Shown: positions 21,320 to 26,311 of the stretch, piece by piece
Layout of the letters: each line of letters starts with the position of its first letter
Position numbering within the stretch: position 1 is the stretch's first letter
NCBI GenBank assembly: GCA_015522495.1
Contig: WAMD01000004.1
Location: 1-26,311 of the forward strand
Source of the DNA: Nanobdellati archaeon
Lineage (GTDB): Archaea > B1Sed10-29 > WALL01 > WAMD01
Direction: 5' to 3'
DNA length: 26,311 nucleotides
Translations under genes and position numbers: made by a program
The notes under the pieces: generated by a model
What the model saw: the letters and a program-made list of their open reading frames with translations, nothing else
Database searches by the model: none
What the model was told of the DNA's origin: nothing

Positions 21320-24028
21320 TCACCTATTTACCTTTTCCTCAACCACTTTCAGCACTTCTTCTAAATTATGTTTATCTACAGCAGGAGCTGCACCTTCCCC
21401 ACGCTCAGCTGGGCCGCCACCACCGCCACCCAGTGAAGCAGCCGCTTCTTTAACTATCTGACCAGCGTTTATACCTGTGCTCTTTCCAGCATAACTGAAT
21501 ATATATGTCTTATCCTTTAACCCGATAAGAAACAAGAATACATCATCAGCTGAGAGCTTCTTGGATACCTCCCTCAATGCTTGTATATCCATATCATCAA
21601 ATACACCAACAAAATATCTAAACCTGTTATTAGACTTCAATTGAATGTTAGATATCATATCTCCTGCCTTTTCCTTTTTGTACTTCTCAAGTGCCTTCTT
21701 AGTTAACTTCCATTCTTCAAACAAAGATTCTAAAGCTCCTGGAAGTTCCTCGTCTCTGCTAACTCCTAGTTCACTCTTAACTTTCTCCATAACATTGATC
21801 ATTGCATCAAGCTTGGCCTCCGCACAGTCACCAGCAACAAAATTTAACCGCACTACACCATCCTGCACTCTCTCTTGACCATACAAAAGTATATTGCCAA
21901 TCTCAGATGTCTTATCCACGTGAGTTCCACCACACGCCTCAACATCCCAACCGACTATGTTGACAATCCTAAGCTCTGCAAATGGTATAACACCACCTTG
22001 ATATATTCTAAATCCATACTTATTCTCTGCCTCAACCCTCGGCAGGATCTCCTTCTCAACAGCTCTATCTTCTAATACAACCTTATTCGCCAATGCTTCG
22101 ACTTGCCTAATCTGGTCTTTTGTCAACAACGCATAGTGACTTATATCCAACCTTGCCTTGTCAACTTTCTTCTCAGCCCCAGCCTGCCAGACATGATCAC
22201 CGAGGACACGCCTAGCTGAGCCGTTAATGACATGAGTAGCAGTATGATTCCTAGTCAATGCTAGTCTTCTTTTCCAATCTATATTGCCATCAATTATATC
22301 ACCAACAGACAGACTCCCAACCACTTTATGTAGCACGACATCTCCAAACTGCCTTACATCAATAACTGGTTTACCATTAACTGTTCCCACATCGTGATCC
22401 TGACCACCAGAGATTGGATAAAATGCAGTCTGGTCGAATGCATACCACTTTTCTCCCTCAATGTTGTTAACAGCTATTACCTTTGCCTTGAAATTAGTAA
22501 CCTTCCAATTCTCCCTATAGAGCTTCCTGGTTGGTGGAATTCCACTAACGTCTACTTCCAATTCTTCCTTCTCCTGTTTTTCACTCATGTGCCTCTCGGT
22601 CAGCTTTATGTAAAAGTCTGGAGGTATCTTAACCAGCTTTCCAGAACTGGAGGCCACCTCTTGAACTAACTCAGGGGTTATTCCCTGCGATTCATATAAT
22701 TCAATTAATTTCCCTGTACTAATGCCTTTACCAGAGGCCACCAACCTATCTAGATACCTCCTAGCCCTAGCCATAGACTTCTTGTGCTTTTGCTTTTCGA
22801 CATCAAATATTTCCCATATCTCATCCAAATGATCTCCTAGCTCTGGAAATAACGGCTTTAAATGCTTTGCATGCATCTCAACGATATCCCCCAGCTCAAA
22901 ACCAAATCCATTTTTTTCCATTAGGTTTAGGGCCCTCCTGAATATGACCCTGAGGTTATATCCACCTCCAACGTTTGAAGGAATACCCCCATCTGATATT
23001 GCAAAGCCTAGTGTCCTTGCATGGTCCGCTATCGCATATATTGCTTGTATTGGAGATATCTTCTCTTTCAAATCCTGAAGGCTAAGCCCTAGGCTGCTTG
23101 CTATGTCAGCTTCAAGTGTTGTCGGATCAACCTCTGTCGCATCTATGTTTGAGAGCTTTGCATATCTCAAGAAAAGTTCTTTGTCGTACTCAACTCCTGT
23201 AAATTTAATCATCTTCGGAATTACAGGCCCAAAAACAGCATCGTATATCGTTGGTGTCCCTTGAGTCATCCAAGTAAACCTTTCGTGGCCTGCACCCATA
23301 TCAACCACTTTAGGTTGCATCTCTTCAAACTTTTCAGGCGTACCAGAAAATTGTGTGAAAACTGCATTGCCAACTTCTATACCCTTAACAAAATATTCTA
23401 AACTAGTACCAAAGGCAGATGGACCTAACCATACATCCTCGTGCCATACTATATCCTCTGGCTTTACCCTAAAAACCTCTGTTAGCAAACGGTAATCAAG
23501 CTCTATGGTTTTATCCTTCCAATAGCCCTCCCCGTTTTCTGGATGGTATAGTGAATGCTGCCCTACCATAACAAATGAAGACATGTGCCTACCTGAGACA
23601 CCAATGTTGGGGATATCATTAAACCTTAAACACACCTGAGGGACTACCAACGGATTTGCTGGCATTTCAAAATTAGTTCTAGGCCCAACCTTTCTCATGA
23701 AGTCCACTATACTAGCAATGGTAAAGTAGAGACCAGGAAACCATCTACATATAACTGGATACCTTGGTATGCTTGTGTGCCCTTCCTTTACAAAAAACTT
23801 CTCTATTTCTTTCCATGTTTCAACATAATCCATTTTTCTATTGGTCGCAGGATTTCCGATAAAAGTATACCCATGGTCATCACATACATCTCTATCTGGG
23901 TCAAGCGTCCAAAAATACCTGCCGCATACCTTGCACTTTTTCCTAACCCACCCCTCATCGAATAGGTTAACTTTCCAATACTTGTCAGGGTCTTTCTGAA
24001 ATCGTTTTATTAATACTGACTTATCCAT
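21320..24028 (-). CDS. alaS: Alanyl-tRNA synthetase
   Basis: This is a 902-residue class II synthetase of the archaeal type. The N-terminal extension CKVCGRYFWTLDPDRDVC and the aminoacylation core (RNTNFEMP-like PRTNFEMPANPLVVPQVCLRFND) are followed by the editing domain with zinc ligands NHTATHVINGSAR and CGGTHVDK. A C-terminal DHHA1-like domain has SLGGGGGGPAERGEGAA. The longer frame to 24079 is rejected: the TATA box CTTTTTAAATGC (24076-24087) puts initiation near 24056, so the ATG at 24028 is the first in the mRNA. It heads an operon with the 49-residue ORF and leuS. Confidence 0.97.
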   Translation of the reverse strand: MDKSVLIKRFQKDPDKYWKVNLFDEGWVRKKCKVCGRYFWTLDPDRDVCDDHGYTFIGNPATNRKMDYVETWKEIEKFFVKEGHTSIPRYPVICRWFPGLYFTIASIVDFMRKVGPRTNFEMPANPLVVPQVCLRFNDIPNIGVSGRHMSSFVMVGQHSLYHPENGEGYWKDKTIELDYRLLTEVFRVKPEDIVWHEDVWLGPSAFGTSLEYFVKGIEVGNAVFTQFSGTPEKFEEMQPKVVDMGAGHERFTWMTQGTPTIYDAVFGPVIPKMIKFTGVEYDKELFLRYAKLSNIDATEVDPTTLEADIASSLGLSLQDLKEKISPIQAIYAIADHARTLGFAISDGGIPSNVGGGYNLRVIFRRALNLMEKNGFGFELGDIVEMHAKHLKPLFPELGDHLDEIWEIFDVEKQKHKKSMARARRYLDRLVASGKGISTGKLIELYESQGITPELVQEVASSSGKLVKIPPDFYIKLTERHMSEKQEKEELEVDVSGIPPTRKLYRENWKVTNFKAKVIAVNNIEGEKWYAFDQTAFYPISGGQDHDVGTVNGKPVIDVRQFGDVVLHKVVGSLSVGDIIDGNIDWKRRLALTRNHTATHVINGSARRVLGDHVWQAGAEKKVDKARLDISHYALLTKDQIRQVEALANKVVLEDRAVEKEILPRVEAENKYGFRIYQGGVIPFAELRIVNIVGWDVEACGGTHVDKTSEIGNILLYGQERVQDGVVRLNFVAGDCAEAKLDAMINVMEKVKSELGVSRDEELPGALESLFEEWKLTKKALEKYKKEKAGDMISNIQLKSNNRFRYFVGVFDDMDIQALREVSKKLSADDVFLFLIGLKDKTYIFSYAGKSTGINAGQIVKEAAASLGGGGGGPAERGEGAAPAVDKHNLEEVLKVVEEKVNR

Positions 24029-24075
24029 AATTATCACTTGTAGAATCCTCAAAATCCTTTTAATTATAGAATATA

Positions 24076-24087
24076 GCATTTAAAAAG
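24076..24087 (-). promoter_or_regulatory. TATA box of the alaS operon
   Basis: The minus strand reads CTTTTTAAATGC. Initiation about 26 bases downstream leaves a leader of about 28 bases before the alaS ATG at 24028. Confidence 0.65.
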
Positions 24088-24109
24088 TTTGATATGCCAA
24101 GCACAACAA

Positions 24110-24123
24110 ATGCTGGGAAGCAT
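24110..24123. promoter_or_regulatory. Inverted repeat between divergent alaS and exchanger promoters
   Basis: ATGCT-GGGA-AGCAT is a perfect 5-bp inverted repeat located between the two TATA boxes (24076-24087 and 24131-24140). It could be an operator for a dimeric regulator, but a chance palindrome of this size is not rare. Confidence 0.25.
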
Positions 24124-24130
24124 GGAAAAG

Positions 24131-24140
24131 TCTAAAAATA
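24131..24140 (+). promoter_or_regulatory. TATA box of the cation exchanger gene (leaderless)
   Basis: TCTAAAAATA is centred about 24-25 bases before the ATG at 24160, so initiation should fall on or next to the start codon. Confidence 0.5.
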
Positions 24141-24159
24141 CCAAGCGGATAAAAGGACT

Positions 24160-25098
24160 ATGCTCACAGCTACTATAATCCTCTTGGTGTCAATAACATT
24201 CCTCGCCTTGGTTAGCAAAAGGGTAGTAGACTACGGTCTTAACATCGCAAGTTATTTTGGCGCTGAGGAGTCCGGTATTGGGTTGCTATTCATAGCTATA
24301 TTCACATCTATACCTGAACTGTTTATAGGTGTTTTTTCAGCTACGAGCGGGCATCCTGAGATATCCCTTGCAAATGTTGTCGGATCAAACATAGCTGATA
24401 TACTACTGGTACTTGGAATGGGTATTCTTCTAGCTACTACTGTTAGGATAAGCCAAGAAAAGATAAAAGGGCAGATAGATATACTATTCCTATTTTCACT
24501 CGTCCCTATACTCATGCTTGCCAGGGAGTCAGTTAGTAGGATAGATGGGGTTATCCTAATTATTCTCTTCTTAGTTTACTGTGTATTCGTCTTGAGGAGT
24601 AGATTCAACAAAGGAAAACGAAAAGACTACTCTGTAAGAGAATGGACATGGATAAATGTAAACTTCTGGTTTGGCCTGGCTGTAGTGGTAATCAGTGCGT
24701 ACTATGTAGTTAATTCAGCAGTTGACATTGCAGCAATGGCAGGAATACCTGATTGGATAATCAGCCTATCTATAATTGCTTTAGGGACTAGCTTGCCAGA
24801 GCTATCTGTAGATGTATCTGCAATAAGAAAAGGGCACATAGACTTGGCAATAGGGGATATACTTGGTAGCTGTGTAGCAAATATAACGTTAGTTATGGGT
24901 GTCACACTTGTATTGTCCCCAACAAGTTTATCTGTTTACAAGTATGCATTTCCAATACTTGCACTGATAGCAACTAACCTTTTATTGTGGTATCTATCCT
25001 TCAAGAGAAGAATTTTGAAAAAAACAGATGGGTTTATAATGGTGACTCTATACATATTTTTCATAATAACAAGTATGCTCCTCGGGATATCTATATAA
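24160..25098 (+). CDS. CaCA-family sodium/calcium (cation/proton) exchanger
   Basis: This is a 312-residue integral membrane protein with about ten hydrophobic segments. It contains the two alpha repeats that define Ca2+:cation antiporters. The first is FTSIPELFIGVFSATSG plus VVGSNIADILLVLG (about 48-86). The second is ALGTSLPELSVDVSAIRKG plus ILGSCVANITLVMG (about 207-246). Acidic residues in the two S/T-x-PEL motifs bind the ion. The size and layout match the YrbG/NCX_Mj group, which exports Ca2+ against Na+ or H+; the ion pair here is not decidable. A charged loop (RSRFNKGKRKDYSVREW, about 146-162) separates the two halves. The ATG fits a leaderless mRNA. It stands alone, divergent from alaS. 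Confidence 0.92.
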   Translation: MLTATIILLVSITFLALVSKRVVDYGLNIASYFGAEESGIGLLFIAIFTSIPELFIGVFSATSGHPEISLANVVGSNIADILLVLGMGILLATTVRISQEKIKGQIDILFLFSLVPILMLARESVSRIDGVILIILFLVYCVFVLRSRFNKGKRKDYSVREWTWINVNFWFGLAVVVISAYYVVNSAVDIAAMAGIPDWIISLSIIALGTSLPELSVDVSAIRKGHIDLAIGDILGSCVANITLVMGVTLVLSPTSLSVYKYAFPILALIATNLLLWYLSFKRRILKKTDGFIMVTLYIFFIITSMLLGISI

Positions 25099-25120
25099 AA
25101 ACAGTTATAGGAAAGCTGTA

Positions 25121-25134
25121 GAGGATTACTCCTC
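25121..25134. terminator. Hairpin at convergent junction
   Basis: GAGGA-TTAC-TCCTC forms a 5-bp stem overlapping the stop codon of the minus-strand small protein gene, 22 bases past the exchanger stop. It may end transcription from both sides; the support is placement only. Confidence 0.3.
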
Positions 25135-25386
25135 CTCTTTCCCTTCCTTCTCAGCTGCCTCTTTCTCTTGAGTTGGGATGTCTATCATCCTCTGGGCGCC
25201 TTCCTTGTTAACATATATGACATGAACCACGCCGTATGCTTTTCCTTGATCAACAAGCTGTTGGAGCAATTTCAAAATCTCAGTGTTTTTAACGCTCAAT
25301 CCCCCTTCGAATACTATCTCAATTACCTTTAATTCGTTATCCTTGAGCATTTTATAAGTCTCTTTTACTTCCTGTTCCATAGTCAT
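25126..25386 (-). CDS. Uncharacterised 86-residue acidic-tailed protein
   Basis: I do not recognise this protein. It has a helix (EQEVKETYKMLKDNELK), a strand-like VIEIVFEGG, a second helix (TEILKLLQQLVDQGKAYG), a strand VVHVIYVN, and a disordered Glu/Lys tail ending EKEGKEEE. The pattern suggests a small alpha/beta or winged-helix-like fold, but no motif settles this. The ATG at 25386 is chosen because AGGTGG lies 4 bases upstream, and the TATA box at 25415-25426 places initiation near 25394. The longer frame to 25437 begins upstream of the promoter. The start at 25380 is the alternative. Confidence 0.6.
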   Translation of the reverse strand: MTMEQEVKETYKMLKDNELKVIEIVFEGGLSVKNTEILKLLQQLVDQGKAYGVVHVIYVNKEGAQRMIDIPTQEKEAAEKEGKEEE

Positions 25387-25414
25387 AAGACCACCTAACC
25401 TAGTAATGCAGGAC

Positions 25415-25426
25415 CTATTTAAAAAG
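25415..25426 (-). promoter_or_regulatory. TATA box embedded in the 3' end of the lipoprotein gene
   Basis: The minus strand reads CTTTTTAAATAG, of which the last three bases are the lipoprotein's own stop codon and CTT TTT AAA its last three codons. It serves the 86-residue gene downstream. Confidence 0.6.
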
Positions 25427-26170
25427 TTTTTGAGCATCTATCAGCAATGCAGACACGGCCTTTGCGGCTTGTATCACATCTGGCCCAGGCGATTGTATAG
25501 TAAACGAGCTGTCATCAACCCTAACTTGGGTAGTTGGGTACTCTGGGACATCAATCTGAACAGTTGGATATCTTTCATTCATGCATTTCTCTACTGACAT
25601 CGCATGTGTCTCATTCTTTCCAGCTATGACGTACGTGCAGTTATCCCCAGAAACCACATATGTATGGACTGTCTTGTTCAAAGCAGTGAGGGTTGCTATT
25701 ACCACGACCTCGGCCTTCACAGCTGCTGCATTCCTGGGTGTCTTGCCTGGCTCTAGGAACACCCTGACAGCGGTGGCGTTGGCAGTGAAAGCCTGGAGTG
25801 TCCTGTTCAGGCTCTCGTTTCCGGTCCAGTAAAATGTAATCCCTTCCTTTTCAACGTAATCGGCACGGTTGAGTATACTCACCCCCAGTTTTCCAGAGTT
25901 ACCATCAGCCAAATACCTAGCAGTGTAGTTGCCACTTGGATCTGTAGGTGATACCCAATATGAGAAATAGCAGGTGTTCCCTGTGCAGTTATCCAGCCTA
26001 GCATCCCTAGCTAGTGAGAGAGTGGCGTTTCCAATAGGTTGATTGGAACTTAGCACTAGGGTTACCCAGCCAGGGCCGTCTCCTTCAGCTGTCAAGTGGA
26101 AGCTAGGCTCCATGCAACCAGCCAGCAAGGAGACCAGTAGTACAAATGCTGTTGTGAATAACCTTCTCAT
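25415..26170 (-). CDS. Predicted lipoprotein, secreted and rich in N-glycosylation sequons
   Basis: This is a 251-residue protein with a type II signal peptide: MRR, a hydrophobic stretch, then the lipobox LLAGC with lipidation at C19. The rest is beta-strand-rich. It contains nine N-x-S/T sequons (Asn 48, 61, 81, 118, 122, 131, 165, 177, 186), consistent with heavy glycosylation at the archaeal cell surface. Five cysteines after the lipid Cys may form disulfides. I do not recognise a family. The coding sequence is visibly richer in G and C than its neighbours. GAGGTG lies 5 bases before the ATG, and a TATA-like GCTTTTATC at 26205-26213 precedes it. A binding or adhesion role is possible but unproven. 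Confidence 0.75.
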   Translation of the reverse strand: MRRLFTTAFVLLVSLLAGCMEPSFHLTAEGDGPGWVTLVLSSNQPIGNATLSLARDARLDNCTGNTCYFSYWVSPTDPSGNYTARYLADGNSGKLGVSILNRADYVEKEGITFYWTGNESLNRTLQAFTANATAVRVFLEPGKTPRNAAAVKAEVVVIATLTALNKTVHTYVVSGDNCTYVIAGKNETHAMSVEKCMNERYPTVQIDVPEYPTTQVRVDDSSFTIQSPGPDVIQAAKAVSALLIDAQKLFK

Positions 26171-26204
26171 GCTAGCACCTCTTCATATCATAATGAAATT
26201 GGCT

Positions 26205-26213
26205 GATAAAAGC
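26205..26213 (-). promoter_or_regulatory. TATA-like box of the lipoprotein gene
   Basis: The minus strand reads GCTTTTATC, about 38 bases before the ATG at 26170. Initiation near 26182 would put the GAGGTG ribosome binding site at the very 5' end of the mRNA. Confidence 0.4.
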
Positions 26214-26265
26214 ATTACACTAAAAGGATAGAACACCACACAAGTAGAGCATTATACAAATAGAA

Positions 26266-26296
26266 GGGTTAAAAGGGTTAAAAGGGGTGGGTGGGG
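26266..26296 (+). repeat. G-rich tandem repeat with G-quadruplex potential
   Basis: The plus strand has five G-runs of three or four: 26266-26268, 26275-26277, 26284-26287, 26289-26291 and 26293-26296. They are separated by TTAAAA, TTAAAA, T and T. The first units repeat GGGTTAAAA. This satisfies the usual G-quadruplex pattern and lies upstream of the lipoprotein promoter at the window edge. Confidence 0.7.
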
Positions 26297-26311
26297 TTAA
26301 AGGTTCAAGGC

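Noticed and set aside
21400..21440. Run of glycine codons in alaS as a repeat expansion
   Set aside because: A glycine-rich motif followed by PAERGEGAA is a normal part of the AlaRS C-terminal domain.
24029..24079. Longer N-terminus for alaS
   Set aside because: The upstream ATG lies within the TATA box region, so it would not be in the mRNA.
1..26311. CRISPR array, insertion sequence, integrase, prophage or defence system
   Set aside because: No regularly spaced repeats, terminal inverted repeats or transposase, Cas or nuclease-helicase genes were seen; the window is almost wholly housekeeping.

Overview
The window is a gene-dense, AT-rich piece of an archaeal chromosome. The archaeal assignment rests on many independent markers: exosome subunits Rrp4/Rrp41/Rrp42, a proteasome alpha subunit, RNase P proteins Pop5 and Rpp30, Rpo12, a Brix protein, Pcc1, aRF1, Dph2, GatD, an archaeal-type RFC large subunit, archaeal LeuRS and AlaRS, TATA-type promoters about 25-28 bp ahead of starts (several genes look leaderless), and a canonical C/D box sRNA. 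I cannot place it confidently in a phylum. No tRNA, rRNA, insertion sequence, prophage or CRISPR array is visible. No gene-free stretch exceeds about 230 bases.

Region 1 (8246 down to 100, minus strand) is a 15-gene version of the archaeal exosome superoperon. It starts from one strong TATA box and a 150-base, highly structured GC-rich leader, then encodes eL15, an exosome-linked RNA-binding protein (COG1325 type), Rpp30, Pop5, PsmA, SBDS, Rrp4, Rrp41, Rrp42, eL43, Rpo12, Brix/Imp4, Pcc1, prefoldin beta and a DHH phosphoesterase. Neighbouring genes overlap by a few bases or lie within about 20 bases of each other, so translation is probably coupled. The products join ribosome assembly, RNA processing and decay, proteolysis and transcription. 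rnp3 appears to use a CTG start in a CTGA overlap.

Region 2 (8289-12971) holds the RFC large subunit with a fused NifX-like/coiled-coil protein (minus), uL16 with Dph2 (plus), and a circularly permuted GTPase (minus) that diverges from a ThiS/MoaD-like sulfur carrier. Region 3 (12972-18342) holds the tRNA thiolase TtuA/Ncs6, GatD with UMP kinase (minus), and aRF1 with TruD (plus). Two of the divergent pairs (12684-12720 and 15907-15938) have interleaved leaderless promoters in under 40 bp.

Region 4 (18343-26311) has a C/D box sRNA between truD and leuS, an alaS - 49-residue ORF - leuS operon (minus), a CaCA-family cation exchanger (plus), and an orphan acidic small protein behind a heavily glycosylation-prone lipoprotein (minus). 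At the right edge is a G-rich repeat.

The most interesting items are the multi-helix leader RNA of the eL15/RNase P/exosome operon, the dual-guide C/D sRNA whose guides resemble the 23S A-loop and peptidyl-transferase region, the CTG start of rnp3, the unannotated 49-residue protein between alaS and leuS, the sulfur carrier ending Gly-Thr instead of Gly-Gly, and the NifX-like fusion coupled to RFC.
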